Shown piece by piece: positions 28,022 through 38,613 of a stretch of DNA of 64,000 nucleotides. The notes below the pieces were generated by a model that did not search any database, was not told the DNA's origin, and saw only the letters and a program-made list of their open reading frames with translations. Made by a program: the position numbers and the translations under genes. Origin of the DNA: Eubacterium sp. AM49-13BH (GTDB taxonomy: Bacteria > Bacillota > Clostridia > Lachnospirales > Lachnospiraceae); the NCBI RefSeq assembly GCF_003464165.1, contig NZ_QSEK01000010.1, positions 1 through 64,000 of the forward strand, given 5' to 3'. Within the stretch, counting starts at the first letter, position 1. Each line of letters begins with the position of its first letter.

Positions 28022-31000
28022 TTATTTAACAGATATTCTTCTTTTCTTTGATACAAATACAATTCCTGCTAATGCACAAAGCATTAATACTACATATAAT
28101 GCAATTGGAGCTGTATCTCCAGTCTTTACAGTTTCACCTGTTGACTCTGTTGTTCCATTAACATTATTGTCTTTTCCTGTTTCTCCACCGTCTGCTACAT
28201 CGCCCTTTGATGAACCGTCATCCTTAGAGATAACTTCTTTATAATGAACTGGCTTCCATGTACCAAGAACTGTATCAACAGCAGAAACATTTTCTGAATC
28301 AATATAATTAACAACAGCATCTAATGTACTATTAGTGCAGCCTGTTGTCACAAATGCTTCACCCTTGTTTGTGTTATTGTACTCATTGAAGATTGCTGAA
28401 GCCTTCTCTCCATTAGACATTTCTGCCCAGCCTTCTGAGTCAATGTATCCATTAGTCTCACACTCAATAAATGATGCATTAGAGTTAGCACCCCATGTTC
28501 TACCATACTTACCTAATACTGCTGCATCACCATGTGCTCCATCTGTTGTAACCTCACAGTTTCTGAATACATATGGGCTTGTCTTAGGTGCAACAATGTA
28601 ACCAATCTTTGCATTATTATTTTCATCATTCTTATATGTCTTCCACTGTAACTTACAGTTATCAAATACAGCTGCAAACTCACCACAGATATAATCTACA
28701 TTACCACCGATTGTACAACCGTTGAAATATGCGTGATATCCATAATTTGCTGAACCATTTCTACCAAGTGTATCCTGTGATGAAAGAATTGAACAGTTGA
28801 AAACTTCAATATTATCAGCCTCAATATAGAAAGCATTTGATCTCTCTTTAAACTTGTAATCTGATACATCTGCGCCTTCTGCTAATCTGTCTACTGAAAG
28901 ATTTGAACCTGCAATATCTGTCTTCTCAGCCTCTGTTAAGTAATAGTTGTATGTATTCAAGAATGTTGTATTCTCTGCAACAAAATTATTACCTCTAACA
29001 ATGAATACACCACCCCAGAGACTTCCATTTCCTTCTTCAGATGAGTATCTGTCCATAGCAAGTGTCTTATTGTAAAGACCTGTTGCTGGATCTATTGAAT
29101 AATACTTTGTTCCAACACCATAATACCATGAAATTGTATGTCCATTACCCTTAAGTGTTACATATGGTGCAGCCATAACTACCTGTTCAAATACATCAGA
29201 TGTAAGGTTAATAGTTACTCTGCCTGCTTCGCCTTCTGGTCTGTTCTGCATACCAAGAATAGCATCTGAAGCTTCATTTAATGTATCATAATCGCCAGGA
29301 ACATTAATCTCTGACTTGAATTCTGTCATAGGAACAACTGAAATTCCTGTAATATATGTTGTTGCACCGAAGTTAACAACAGCATCACCTTCAACTACCA
29401 TCTCAAATGTATCTGTCTTAGATGTTGTACCAACTGATGTATAACCCTTATCTGTTTCTGTACTATCGTACTTCTCCCCATTAACTGTAAAGTTGAATGC
29501 ATAGTAAGTAGAAATAGTAACCTTAGCTTTTCCCTTTACTGGAATTGTAAGTGAAGAATCAGCTCTTGCTACTGTGTGAGGCTTTCCATTCTCTACTGCA
29601 ATACTACCTGTTGTTGTAAGAGATGGAACTCTTGTATAGCTGTAATCTCTCTTAGATGCTGGATCATCCTTCTCTACATATACATCATTAACATTATCAA
29701 CACCAGCCTTAACAGATGCTCTGTCATATGTTGTTGAGCCATCCTTAGTCTCTACGCTTGTTGTATATTCACCAGGCTTTACAGAAACCTTGTATGAATC
29801 TCCTGTTATTGTTGCTTCATTTACTGTTCCACTAGTATTATTAGTAAACACGAGCTTTGTAACATTAGATGAATCTGTACCTACAATCTTACCTGTAAGT
29901 TCAACATCCGGAACATTATTAAGTGTGATTGTAACTGCATCACCTGTTACTGTAAATGTCTGTGAATCACCTACAAGTGGCTTAACACCGCCATCGTTAG
30001 AGCTTACTCTGTATGTGTGTCCCTTAAGAAGCTTAAGAGATTTTGTTGTTGTGCTGAGAGATATCTCATCTCCACCTAACTGGTCATCTACTAATGATAA
30101 CTTTAATCCGCTACCAATTGTTGCATCAATATTATTTACAGTTACCGGAACTGTAATCTTCTCATCTGCAACATAGCTGTATCCAGCATAGAACATATTA
30201 TTAGTCTTTCCTGTTGTTGACATAACATATGTCTTACCAGGAACAACTTTAAATGAATATGATGTTAATCCTGTTTCTGAATCAACAAAGCCTTCCTTAG
30301 TTCCATCAGCATTGAAAGTATGTACTCTGAGGAATGATGTTGAATTATAGTAAACTGTCATCATACCCTTGGCAGCTGGTGTAAATGTAGCTAAACATCC
30401 ATCACCCTCTCCTGGAAGATTAGGAATATTATTGGCATCTGCATGTCTCTTACCTGATGTATAAGCATCATGTTCAACACCATTAATTGTAACCTTCTTA
30501 TCTGGCTTTACTGTATACTGAGTAATAACTCCGCCTACTGTCTGTCCACCTAATGTAAGTGTGCTGTCTCCGAACTTGTACTCACCAGTCTTAACAACAC
30601 CATCTACAGCCTGCTCATCCATAACAAATGTAAAGTTTTCTACATTAGCCTCTGGCTCTGCAATATGCTTTACTTCAATGCTTCCAATATATCCATCAGC
30701 TGTTGCAACTAAGTCTACATATCCTGCTGCACCTGAGTATGTATACTTGAATTCTTTGGTGCTGACATCTGTTCCTTCAATTGTAGCCTGACTGACATCA
30801 TATGATCCAATTGTGATTTCACATGAGCCCTTAACTGGAATCTTAACAACAGCTCCTGTGTTAAACTGTGCCCAGTCACCTCTTGTAGAATCAAACTTAC
30901 CAGTTGTAGCATCAATAACTAAGCCATTAACTTCACCAGTAGTTCCCTGAATGAGCTTTCCATTAGAACCCATTAATTCAGAACCGCTTCTGAAGTTCCA

Positions 31001-31642
31001 TGTTCTGTCTCCGTTATCTTTTGATTCTACTAATGTTAAATTCTTAATCTTCATCTCACCTGAATCACCGCTTGCAAGTGTATCTGGTGTAAGTAAAATA
31101 TAACCATCCTCAAAAGCTGCTGATGAAACTGTTACAGTAGCTTCTTTATCACCATTGATATTAACTGCATTAGGAAGTTCCTCTCTACCTGCTGTATTCA
31201 GACAGATAACTGCATTCTCTCCGCTCTTGTCACCAACATAAACATATCTGTTATTGTTGTTACTAGAAAACTTTAAAGTAAGTGTAACTGATGTTGCTGT
31301 TGGGTCAACAGGAACAGCAATAACAGCATCCTTTGTTTTCTGAGCTGATAATCCTGCTCCACCAGTCTTAACATATGCTGTACCGGCAGCAACCTTTATT
31401 CTGCCAACCTCATCACCTTCTGCTAAAGTAAGTGAACTGCTTCCTGAGTATTTTGAAAAATCCCAGGTTGTTGTTCTTTCGTTATTCTCCCATGTACCAG
31501 CGTCTACTACAACCCCTGAATCAGCGGTCTTATCATCAGCTTTAGTATTAGTAATACTGCCTGGCATGAGAGCTGCAACCATAAGAACCGCCATGAATAA
31601 TGATGCAATTCTTCTGATCTTGCGCTTTTTCATAAACTTCAT
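28022..31642 (-). CDS. Large secreted, wall-anchored pectinesterase
   Basis: 1206 residues from ATG 31642 (site AAGGAGG). A signal peptide (about 1-36) is followed by several similar beta-rich modules, each with a TIPVKG-like or TWNF-like segment, that look like carbohydrate-binding units. The pectinesterase domain (about 775-1100) has GNGHTISWYYG, SQDTLG, GGNVDYICGE (catalytic Asp) and LGKYGRTWG, close to the family set QDTL, GxVDFIFG, LGRPW. The C-terminus has VKTGDT, a membrane helix and KKRR, like a variant sortase signal. It should take methyl groups off pectin outside the cell. Divergent to an AraC gene 304 bases away, the likely regulator. Confidence 0.9.
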   Translation of the reverse strand: MKFMKKRKIRRIASLFMAVLMVAALMPGSITNTKADDKTADSGVVVDAGTWENNERTTTWDFSKYSGSSSLTLAEGDEVGRIKVAAGTAYVKTGGAGLSAQKTKDAVIAVPVDPTATSVTLTLKFSSNNNNRYVYVGDKSGENAVICLNTAGREELPNAVNINGDKEATVTVSSAAFEDGYILLTPDTLASGDSGEMKIKNLTLVESKDNGDRTWNFRSGSELMGSNGKLIQGTTGEVNGLVIDATTGKFDSTRGDWAQFNTGAVVKIPVKGSCEITIGSYDVSQATIEGTDVSTKEFKYTYSGAAGYVDLVATADGYIGSIEVKHIAEPEANVENFTFVMDEQAVDGVVKTGEYKFGDSTLTLGGQTVGGVITQYTVKPDKKVTINGVEHDAYTSGKRHADANNIPNLPGEGDGCLATFTPAAKGMMTVYYNSTSFLRVHTFNADGTKEGFVDSETGLTSYSFKVVPGKTYVMSTTGKTNNMFYAGYSYVADEKITVPVTVNNIDATIGSGLKLSLVDDQLGGDEISLSTTTKSLKLLKGHTYRVSSNDGGVKPLVGDSQTFTVTGDAVTITLNNVPDVELTGKIVGTDSSNVTKLVFTNNTSGTVNEATITGDSYKVSVKPGEYTTSVETKDGSTTYDRASVKAGVDNVNDVYVEKDDPASKRDYSYTRVPSLTTTGSIAVENGKPHTVARADSSLTIPVKGKAKVTISTYYAFNFTVNGEKYDSTETDKGYTSVGTTSKTDTFEMVVEGDAVVNFGATTYITGISVVPMTEFKSEINVPGDYDTLNEASDAILGMQNRPEGEAGRVTINLTSDVFEQVVMAAPYVTLKGNGHTISWYYGVGTKYYSIDPATGLYNKTLAMDRYSSEEGNGSLWGGVFIVRGNNFVAENTTFLNTYNYYLTEAEKTDIAGSNLSVDRLAEGADVSDYKFKERSNAFYIEADNIEVFNCSILSSQDTLGRNGSANYGYHAYFNGCTIGGNVDYICGEFAAVFDNCKLQWKTYKNDENNNAKIGYIVAPKTSPYVFRNCEVTTDGAHGDAAVLGKYGRTWGANSNASFIECETNGYIDSEGWAEMSNGEKASAIFNEYNNTNKGEAFVTTGCTNSTLDAVVNYIDSENVSAVDTVLGTWKPVHYKEVISKDDGSSKGDVADGGETGKDNNVNGTTESTGETVKTGDTAPIALYVVLMLCALAGIVFVSKKRRISVK

Positions 31643-31946
31643 AATTATCCTCCTTAAATATATTTGCACACGATTGTGTCTTTCGCGGCAGTTTTCCGCT
31701 TTTGTTATCATAATACATTTATGTAATGTGTTTTGCTACCGCTTTTTTTGTTTCTTAAGTTGTTTTTACATATAATTTTGGTTTAAATTTTTATTCATTT
31801 GTTAATTACAGCAATATTTTTATGTGTTTTTTGTGCAAAATGTATATATTATGCTTATTTTGCTCTAAAATTTTCCGTTTTTAAGTCCATTTATTTTTTT
31901 ATTTTTCTGTGTTAATATATCTTTAAATATAACTTCAGGAGAATGT
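31643..31946. promoter_or_regulatory. Divergent control region of pectinesterase and AraC genes
   Basis: 304 AT-rich bases separate two divergent genes. On the minus strand TATTAT (about 31703-31708) could serve as -10 box of the pectinesterase gene, beside a near-palindrome ACATTTATGTAATGT (31708-31722). No clear -35 box is seen, which fits dependence on an activator. I could not define an AraC site. Confidence 0.35.
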
Positions 31947-32777
31947 ATGAATTCAAATTATTTTAACATTTCAAAATTATATCGCACTCCAAAAAATTCA
32001 ATGTCATCTTCTCATACGCACTCTTTCTGGGAATTATTTTACCTCACTAAAGGAAGCTGCAGCATTTTAATAAGAGATGCTTTATATGAAATAAATGAAG
32101 GAACCATCTTCCTGATTCCACATGACATTTCTCATAAAGCCATATATTCCAGTACAGATAATGAGCGAATTGTAATTGAATTAGGGGATGACTATGTATC
32201 ACCAATTATATCAGGTTTCCCCGACTTAACTTTTTATAATAAATACTGCTGTCATTTCTTTACTTTTAATCTGTCAGCATCTAACCTGATTAATTATTAT
32301 TTCGACACTATTCTTTTAGAATCTAAAAAACACAATTCTATATCTTCATTAACTATAAGGCATTCAATTCAGGGAATTATTCTGTGTATAATCCGTTCCG
32401 GTTTTGATATAACAGCATCATTAAATGTCAGGAACTCATTACAAACAGAGAATATAATTATTCAGAATGCTATTGATTACATAGAACAGAACTTTTCCGC
32501 CAATATTTCTTTGACTACTTTGGCTGAACATTTACATCTGAACCCTTCTTATCTGTCCAAGCTTTTTAAAGATGAAACTGAAATGACATTTAAAGATTTT
32601 CTGAATAGGACACGAATTACCCATGCTGAAAGATTATTGCTTGAAACCAGCCTTCCAATGTCAGATGTTGCTTCATTATGTGGATATGAATCCGGTAATT
32701 ATTTTGGGGATGTTTTCAAGAAAACAAAAGGTATTTCCCCTATCAAATTCAGGGAAGCAAAAGGTTATATTGCATAA
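31947..32777 (+). CDS. AraC-family transcription regulator with N-terminal cupin domain
   Basis: 276 residues. Residues 1-150 form a cupin-like sensing domain (HTHSFWELFYLTKGSC, EGTIFLIPHDISH), and the last 100 hold two helix-turn-helix units: SLTTLAEHLHLNPSYLSKLFKDETEMTFKDFLNRTRI and PMSDVASLCGYESGNYFGDVFKKTKGISPIKFRE. This is the usual plan of sugar-responsive activators in gut Firmicutes. It reads away from the pectinesterase gene, so control of that gene by a pectin product is a fair guess. ATG 31947 follows AGGAG. Confidence 0.9.
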   Translation: MNSNYFNISKLYRTPKNSMSSSHTHSFWELFYLTKGSCSILIRDALYEINEGTIFLIPHDISHKAIYSSTDNERIVIELGDDYVSPIISGFPDLTFYNKYCCHFFTFNLSASNLINYYFDTILLESKKHNSISSLTIRHSIQGIILCIIRSGFDITASLNVRNSLQTENIIIQNAIDYIEQNFSANISLTTLAEHLHLNPSYLSKLFKDETEMTFKDFLNRTRITHAERLLLETSLPMSDVASLCGYESGNYFGDVFKKTKGISPIKFREAKGYIA

Positions 32778-32830
32778 AAAAGGTCTGACTCTGAAAATGC
32801 GCTAACGCATCTATCAAAGTCAGACCTTTT
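32776..32830. terminator. Bidirectional terminator between the AraC gene and spoVG
   Basis: AAAAGGTCTGACT pairs with AGTCAGACCTTTT, with an inner hairpin ATGCGCTAACGCAT (32797-32810). Runs of A and T on both sides suit both strands. Confidence 0.8.
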
Positions 32831-32845
32831 AAATGTGTTAAATTG

Positions 32846-33112
32846 TTACTCCTCTACATCCTCTGCCTTATCATAGGCCTCAAGAACAAGCTTCTGCAGC
32901 TTATCTCTTGTCTGAGTGTTGATAGGATGAGCAATGTCTCGATACTCTCCGTCTGATGATTTTCTGCTTGGCATTGCAATGAACAAGCCCTTCTCTCCCT
33001 CAATCACCTTAATATCATGTACCACGAACTCATCATCTATTGTGATTGACACAACTGCTCTCATCTTGCCCTCTTTAGCAATCTTTCTTACCCTTACATC
33101 TGTTATATTCAT
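32846..33112 (-). CDS. spoVG: SpoVG
   Basis: 88 residues, matching the SpoVG family from [10 protein letters not shown] through [25 protein letters not shown] and [21 protein letters not shown]. SpoVG is a small RNA- and DNA-binding regulator that affects cell division and septation in spore formers and virulence or capsule genes in others. It is near full length and follows glgD in the same direction after 70 bases. Whether it is in the glycogen transcript is not clear. Confidence 0.95.
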   Translation of the reverse strand: MNITDVRVRKIAKEGKMRAVVSITIDDEFVVHDIKVIEGEKGLFIAMPSRKSSDGEYRDIAHPINTQTRDKLQKLVLEAYDKAEDVEE

Positions 33113-33182
33113 AACGCACCCCTTTTTAGGTTATATTAACCTCGTTATACTTTGGTTCAAACACCTTCTGTTGAAACTATTA

Positions 33183-34298
33183 TTAATAGTATAAAGGACT
33201 ATCCTCCACAACAATCCTTGTACCATTCTCTCCAACATATCTTGAATTAGCTTTGATTGTACTGTTGCTTTCAACAATACAGTTCTCAATATAAGCATTA
33301 TCTCCAATATATGCATTATTAAGAATAATTGAATTCTTAATTACACTGTTATTACCAACATATATCTTCTTGAATAACACTGAGTCTTCAACAGTTCCGT
33401 TAATTATACATCCGCTTGAAACAAGGCTGTTTCTTACGTTAGCTCCGAAGTTATACTTTGCTGGTGGAAGATCTTCTACCTTAGAATATACATCCGGATA
33501 CTGCTTGAAGAAGTAATCTCTTACATCCTTATTAAGGAAATCCATATTAGTCTTGTAATATGCATCCACTGTTGAAATATTGCTCCAGTAAGAATCAATA
33601 TTATAACCATATATCTTCTTGATATTCTTATATCTTACAAGAATATCTCTTACAAACTCATGTCTGTCTTCTTCAGCAGCCTTCTCAAGAAGCTCTATGA
33701 GAAGTCTTCTTCTTATTACATAGATACCAGTTGAAACTGTTGAGAGGTTAGTCTCTATTGGTTTCTCATCAATATCTGTGATTCTGCCTTCTTCTGTCAT
33801 GGCTACAACGCCATAACGACCTATGTCTGAACGGTCTTCAAGCTTCTTAACAACAACTGTTATATCTGCTTTCTTCTCAATGTGATACTGAAGTACCTTA
33901 TTGTAATCAAGCTTATATACACCATCACCTGACGCAATAACTACATATGGTTCATGGCTCTGCTTTAAGAAATGTATATTCTGATATAATGAATCAGCTG
34001 TTCCACGATACCAGTTGCTGCTCTCAGCAGTAATTGTAGGAGTAAATACGAATAATCCTCCCTGTTTTCTTCCGAAATCCCACCACTTAGATGAACTTAA
34101 ATGTTCATTAAGTGATCTTGCGTTATACTGTGTGATAACAGCTACTTTCTGGATTCTTGAATTAGTCATGTTGCTTAATGCAAAATCTATGGCGCGATAA
34201 CTTCCGGCAATCGGCATGGCTGCAATCGCTCTCTTATTAGAGAGTTCACGCATCGCTCTGTTATTTCCGCCAGCTAATATAATACCTATTGCTTTCAT
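33183..34298 (-). CDS. glgD: GlgD, glucose-1-phosphate adenylyltransferase accessory subunit
   Basis: 371 residues with the nucleotidyltransferase fold: IILAGGNNRAMRELSNKRAIAAMPI, then YRGTADSLYQN and a left-handed helix of hexapeptide repeats at the end. The catalytic signature seen in GlgC ([19 protein letters not shown]) is altered, as is usual in GlgD, which works with GlgC as a regulatory or stabilising partner in glycogen synthesis. Its start codon overlaps the glgC stop, so translation is coupled. Confidence 0.93.
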   Translation of the reverse strand: MKAIGIILAGGNNRAMRELSNKRAIAAMPIAGSYRAIDFALSNMTNSRIQKVAVITQYNARSLNEHLSSSKWWDFGRKQGGLFVFTPTITAESSNWYRGTADSLYQNIHFLKQSHEPYVVIASGDGVYKLDYNKVLQYHIEKKADITVVVKKLEDRSDIGRYGVVAMTEEGRITDIDEKPIETNLSTVSTGIYVIRRRLLIELLEKAAEEDRHEFVRDILVRYKNIKKIYGYNIDSYWSNISTVDAYYKTNMDFLNKDVRDYFFKQYPDVYSKVEDLPPAKYNFGANVRNSLVSSGCIINGTVEDSVLFKKIYVGNNSVIKNSIILNNAYIGDNAYIENCIVESNSTIKANSRYVGENGTRIVVEDSPLYY

Positions 34299-35569
34299 TA
34301 ATTATCACCTGCCTTAATTATTATGCCTCCGCCTGGTAACTCACCATTAGGGTAATCCTGTAATGTTGTCTCCCCTGATATGGCTGTATTCTTTCCAACC
34401 TTAACATTGTCCGGAATAACAGACCACTCACCGACGGTAACAAGTCCAGAATTATATATCTTAGGGAACTTAACATTCTCTGCTTCTTCACCAACTCCAA
34501 GTTCAACATTCTCTCCAATCGTTACATCTTCTGCGATTATTGACTTGGTTATTGTTGTGTTCTTTCCGATGTGGGAATTATTCATAATTATTGAATCACG
34601 GATTACACATCCTTCCTCAATAACTACACCTGAACCGATTACGGAATTAAATACACGTCCGTATACTTCTGTTCCGTCACCTATGATACTCTTCTCAATA
34701 TATGCATCTTTAGCTATATACTGTGGTGGAATTGTATCTGTCTTGGTATATATCTTCCAGAATTCTTCATACAGATTAAATATAGGGATAATGTCTATAA
34801 GCTCCATGTTAGCTTCCCAATATGAGCTTAATGTTCCTACATCCTTCCAGTATCCGTTATACTCGTAAGCAAATATTCTCTTATTATTATTAAAGCAGTA
34901 TGGAATTACATGTTTTCCGAAGTCACATTCCTGCTGATCCTTAAGCTTGATCAGTGCATCCTTAAGAACCTTCCAGCTGAATATGTATATACCCATTGAA
35001 GCAAGATTGCTCTTTGGATGTTCTGGTTTCTCTTCGAATTCAGTAATCTTATTATCGTTATCTGTTACAACTACACCGAATCTGCTTGCTTCCTCTATAG
35101 GTACAGGCATTGCAGCTATTGTTATATCTGCATTATTAGCCTTGTGATAATCAAGCATTATCTTATAATCCATCTTGTATATATGATCACCAGAAAGAAT
35201 AAGTACATATTCTGGATTATACTGCTCCATATATTCAAGGTTCTGGTAAATGGCATTAGCTGTTCCTGTATACCATTCACTGTTCTGACTCTTCTCATAA
35301 GGTGGAAGAACTGATACCCCTCCAACATTACGATCCAAATCCCAAGGAATACCAATTCCTATGTGCGTATTAAGACGGAGTGGCTGATACTGTGTTAAAA
35401 CACCTACTGTATCGATTCCTGAATTAATACAGTTACTGAGAGGGAAGTCAATTATTCTATACTTTCCTCCAAATGCTACTGCCGGCTTTGCCACTTTAGA
35501 AGTAAGTACTCCTAATCTGCTTCCCTGGCCACCAGCTAACAGCATTGCAATCATTTCTTTTTTAATCAT
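34298..35569 (-). CDS. glgC: Glucose-1-phosphate adenylyltransferase
   Basis: 423 residues. The active-site parts are [61 protein letters not shown] and EEKPEHPKS, followed by hexapeptide repeats. It makes ADP-glucose for glycogen, the first committed step. It lies directly before glgD and has a promoter at 35615-35643. The divergent murC gene begins 208 bases away. Confidence 0.95.
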   Translation of the reverse strand: MIKKEMIAMLLAGGQGSRLGVLTSKVAKPAVAFGGKYRIIDFPLSNCINSGIDTVGVLTQYQPLRLNTHIGIGIPWDLDRNVGGVSVLPPYEKSQNSEWYTGTANAIYQNLEYMEQYNPEYVLILSGDHIYKMDYKIMLDYHKANNADITIAAMPVPIEEASRFGVVVTDNDNKITEFEEKPEHPKSNLASMGIYIFSWKVLKDALIKLKDQQECDFGKHVIPYCFNNNKRIFAYEYNGYWKDVGTLSSYWEANMELIDIIPIFNLYEEFWKIYTKTDTIPPQYIAKDAYIEKSIIGDGTEVYGRVFNSVIGSGVVIEEGCVIRDSIIMNNSHIGKNTTITKSIIAEDVTIGENVELGVGEEAENVKFPKIYNSGLVTVGEWSVIPDNVKVGKNTAISGETTLQDYPNGELPGGGIIIKAGDN

Positions 35570-35614
35570 GCTATCACCTCTGATGTTAATTTTTTACTGC
35601 TTTTAGATATTCTG

Positions 35615-35643
35615 ATTATATCATACTATTTTCATTAAGTAAA
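35615..35643 (-). promoter_or_regulatory. glgC promoter
   Basis: TATAAT (35615-35620) and TTTACT (35638-35643) with 17 bases between, minus strand. Confidence 0.6.
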
Positions 35644-35777
35644 AAGAATTTCGCTTTTTTTATACACATTTTTATGCACATTTTCTAAATCGTATAGTAT
35701 ATAATAAGAAAGGTTTGAAAAATAAGCCGATAAGACATACAATATAACAAACACTAATTTCAAGAAAGGACAATATC

Positions 35778-37157
35778 ATGTACAAGATTGATTTCAACAA
35801 CCCTATCCATATTCACTTCATTGGCATAGGCGGTATAAGTATGAGCGGACTTGCCAAGATTCTCTTATCTAAAGGTTTTACTGTTTCAGGCTCTGATGCT
35901 CACTCATCAGCTCTTACTGACGAACTTATCGGGGACGGCTGTATCGTATCCGTACCACAGAGCGCCGGTAATATAACTAATGATATAGATCTTGTTGTAT
36001 ATACAGCAGCAATTCATCCGGACAATCCAGAATTCAAGGCAGCTAAGGAGGCTGGTCTTCCAATGCTTACCCGTGCCGAGCTTCTTGGTCAGATTATGAC
36101 TATCTACAAGAATGCCATTAACATTGCAGGTACTCATGGAAAGACAACGACTACTTCCATGGTCTCTGAAATATTACTTGCAGCAAGCATGGATCCTACT
36201 ATCTCTGTAGGTGGTATCCTTAACAGCATTGGCGGCAATACAAGAGTCGGCGGTGATAGATACTTTGTTGCAGAAGCCTGCGAATATACTAACAGCTTTT
36301 TATCATTTAATCCTACAATGAACATTATTCTTAATGTCAAGGAAGATCATCTTGATTTCTTCAAGGATATTGATGACATCCGCCATTCTTTCAAGCTTTT
36401 TACTGAAAAGCTTCCTTCTGACGGAACTCTCATCATCAATACTGACATTGATAATTATGAATATTTCTATCAGGATACTGACTGCGAGGTCATAACATTT
36501 GGTTCTGACCCAGCAAAGAGCATGTACAGTGCTTCTGATATCACTTACGACGAACTTGGAAGATGCACATATTCTCTTCTTATTAATAGTGAGAAGACTG
36601 ACACCATAACTCTTGGTGTACCTGGTCTTCACAATGTATATAATTCTCTTGCTGCTATTGCCGCTGCCAGAAAGCTTTCTGTTGATATGGTACATATCAA
36701 AACAGGTCTTTCTAACTTTAAAGGTACAAACAGAAGATTTGAGAAGAAAGGCACATTTAACGGAGTTACTGTTATTGATGACTATGCTCACCACCCTGAC
36801 GAAATCCGTGCTACCTTAGCTTCTGCTGCCCACTATCCACACAATCATGTATGGGTAGTCTTCCAGCCTCATACATATTCGCGTACCAAGCTTTTATTCA
36901 ATGAGTTTGCTGATGCTTTAAGCCACGCTGATAAGGTTGTCCTTGCCAAGATATATGCTGCAAGAGAAACTGACACTCTCGGAATCAGCTCTGCTGACCT
37001 GTGTGAAAAGATACAGTCTCTTGGTAAAGAATGTATATATATAGACAATTTTGAGGACATTGAAAAATATTTATTAAAAAATTGTATCAACGGTGACTTG
37101 TTAATAACTATGGGTGCAGGTGACGTATATAAAATCGGCGAAGACTTGCTTAAATAG
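35778..37157 (+). CDS. murC: UDP-N-acetylmuramate--L-alanine ligase
   Basis: 459 residues. Mur ligase marks: IHFIGIGGISMSGLAKILL (UDP-binding Rossmann), GTHGKTTTTSM (ATP P-loop), EACEYTNSFL, and DDYAHHPDEIRATL. It adds L-alanine to UDP-MurNAc in the first amino acid step of peptidoglycan synthesis. ATG 35778 has AAAGGA at good distance. It is the first plus-strand gene of a run that includes replication genes; no other mur gene is next to it. Confidence 0.96.
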   Translation: MYKIDFNNPIHIHFIGIGGISMSGLAKILLSKGFTVSGSDAHSSALTDELIGDGCIVSVPQSAGNITNDIDLVVYTAAIHPDNPEFKAAKEAGLPMLTRAELLGQIMTIYKNAINIAGTHGKTTTTSMVSEILLAASMDPTISVGGILNSIGGNTRVGGDRYFVAEACEYTNSFLSFNPTMNIILNVKEDHLDFFKDIDDIRHSFKLFTEKLPSDGTLIINTDIDNYEYFYQDTDCEVITFGSDPAKSMYSASDITYDELGRCTYSLLINSEKTDTITLGVPGLHNVYNSLAAIAAARKLSVDMVHIKTGLSNFKGTNRRFEKKGTFNGVTVIDDYAHHPDEIRATLASAAHYPHNHVWVVFQPHTYSRTKLLFNEFADALSHADKVVLAKIYAARETDTLGISSADLCEKIQSLGKECIYIDNFEDIEKYLLKNCINGDLLITMGAGDVYKIGEDLLK

Positions 37158-37192
37158 TACATTTTCCACCCGCACGAACTTTTTCAACAAAG

Positions 37193-37339
37193 TTATCCAC
37201 ATTATCCACAATTTTCTGTTACTAAATTGTTCAGAATGATTGTGGATAATTTTTTATTCTGGCATTTTTCTGAACCCACATTTTATGCGGTTTTCCTATG
37301 TATATTTTTTATTTATCCACATTTTCCACATTATCCACA
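37193..37339. promoter_or_regulatory. Cluster of six DnaA boxes
   Basis: Five exact TTATCCACA boxes are present: 37193-37201, 37202-37210 (touching the first), 37241-37249 (reverse), 37313-37321 and 37331-37339. A sixth, TTTTCCACA (37322-37330), fits the looser consensus TTWTNCACA and fills the space between the last two, giving three head-to-tail boxes without gaps. An AT-rich run lies at 37291-37316. The cluster sits just before the promoter of dnaD- and dnaI-like genes. Confidence 0.85.
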
Positions 37340-37364
37340 TTTCTCCTTTCCGCACTGGACGTGC

Positions 37365-37393
37365 TTTGCATTTATTTTTTTCAGTGGTATAAT
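37365..37393 (+). promoter_or_regulatory. Promoter of the dnaD/dnaI-like genes
   Basis: TTTGCA (37365-37370) and TATAAT (37388-37393) with 17 bases between. The nearest DnaA box ends 25 bases before the -35 box. Confidence 0.6.
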
Positions 37394-37424
37394 CTGCTCA
37401 TAACTTTTTGGGGAGACTAATACC

Positions 37425-38596
37425 ATGAATAATCTGAACTTGTATTCAGAGACTGTTTCTGGCTATACAGCAGTTTCTGATATTTTCATAGACGAATATG
37501 TACCATCAGCCAACGGAGACTTTGTTAAGGTCTATCTTTATCTTTTGAGACTTTTCACAAGAAAGAACAGTAACTTAAGCATCTCTTCTCTTGCTGATAC
37601 TTTTAACCAGACTGAGAATGATGTGATGCGTGCTTTAAGATACTGGGACAGATCTGTCTTGTCCAGCTTTCTTACGACGACAATAACCAGCTTTGCGGTA
37701 TCACTTTGAAGGATATTGCTAATCACGGTTATTCACCTGAACCTGATGACCGCATTGCTGCCCCTGAGATTAATAACGATGCTGTTGACAATTCTGTTTC
37801 AGAGGCTGCCGCAGATAACAAACCCGTTTCCTGTAGTTCTGCATCTGATTCATCATCTAATGTTGTCTCTATGGATTTTGCCACGGCATCTTCAGCACAC
37901 AATATAGAGCCTTCGAAAGTAACTGCTCCTGCTGACAAGCTTAGCGAGCTTAATTCCAATGATGATTTTTCAATGTTGCTTTTCGTAATCCAGACTTATC
38001 TTGGAAAGACCCTTTCTCAGCCTGAGACTAATGCTATTGTGTATTTCTATGACACATTACATTTCTCTGCTGACCTTATCGAATACCTTTTTGAATACTG
38101 CGTATCCAAGGGTAAGACTTCAATAAGATACATAGAGAAGGTTGCTCTTGCATGGGCTGATGAAGGTATCAGCACTGTTGATGCTGCCAAAGATGAAGTA
38201 TCCAATCATAATGAAGCTGTCTTCAGTGTCATGAAAGCATTTGGACTTAACAGCAGAGAACCTGGTAAGGTTGAGAAAGACCTTATTATCAAGTGGACTG
38301 ATATATACTGCTTCGAAACTGACATAATTGTCGAAGCATGTAACAGAACCATGAAGGCTACTCACCAGCCAAGCTTTGAATATGCCGATTCTATTCTTAC
38401 CAAGTGGCATACTTCTAACATCAGAAGTTCTGAGGATATCAGGAAAGCTGATGCACAGTACGAAGCCGGTAAGGCCGCCAAAGCAGCTAAGTCATCTAAT
38501 GTCATTAAACAGAATGCTAACCGTTTTAATAATTACCAGCAGCGTCCTAAGAAATCTGACGACTGGTATAACTCTCTGCTAAGTAATAATAATTAA
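37425..38596 (+). CDS. DnaD/DnaB-type replication initiation protein, interrupted by a -1 frameshift
   Basis: The first frame (37425-37709) holds a winged-helix DnaD N-terminal domain ending VMRALRYW; the second (to 38596) holds an acidic linker and two DnaB_2-type helical domains (LGKTLSQPETNAIVYFYDTL and FGLNSREPGKVEKDLIIKW). They join near 37649 if one base is restored: the true reading is QICLVQLSYDDNNQLCGITLKDI, which matches DnaD proteins. The family helps remodel the origin and load the replicative helicase. It lies 18 bases upstream of the helicase loader gene. Full length would be about 390 residues. Confidence 0.82.
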
Positions 38597-38613
38597 TTAT
38601 AAGGAGTGGTGCT

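Noticed and set aside
34380..34868. 162-codon frame opposite glgC
   Set aside because: It lies wholly inside glgC, whose active-site motifs are intact, and encodes a low-complexity hydrophobic chain.
37160..37424. Calling this stretch oriC outright
   Set aside because: The DnaA boxes are clear, but dnaA/dnaN are not here and strand bias over the full chromosome cannot be judged from the window.
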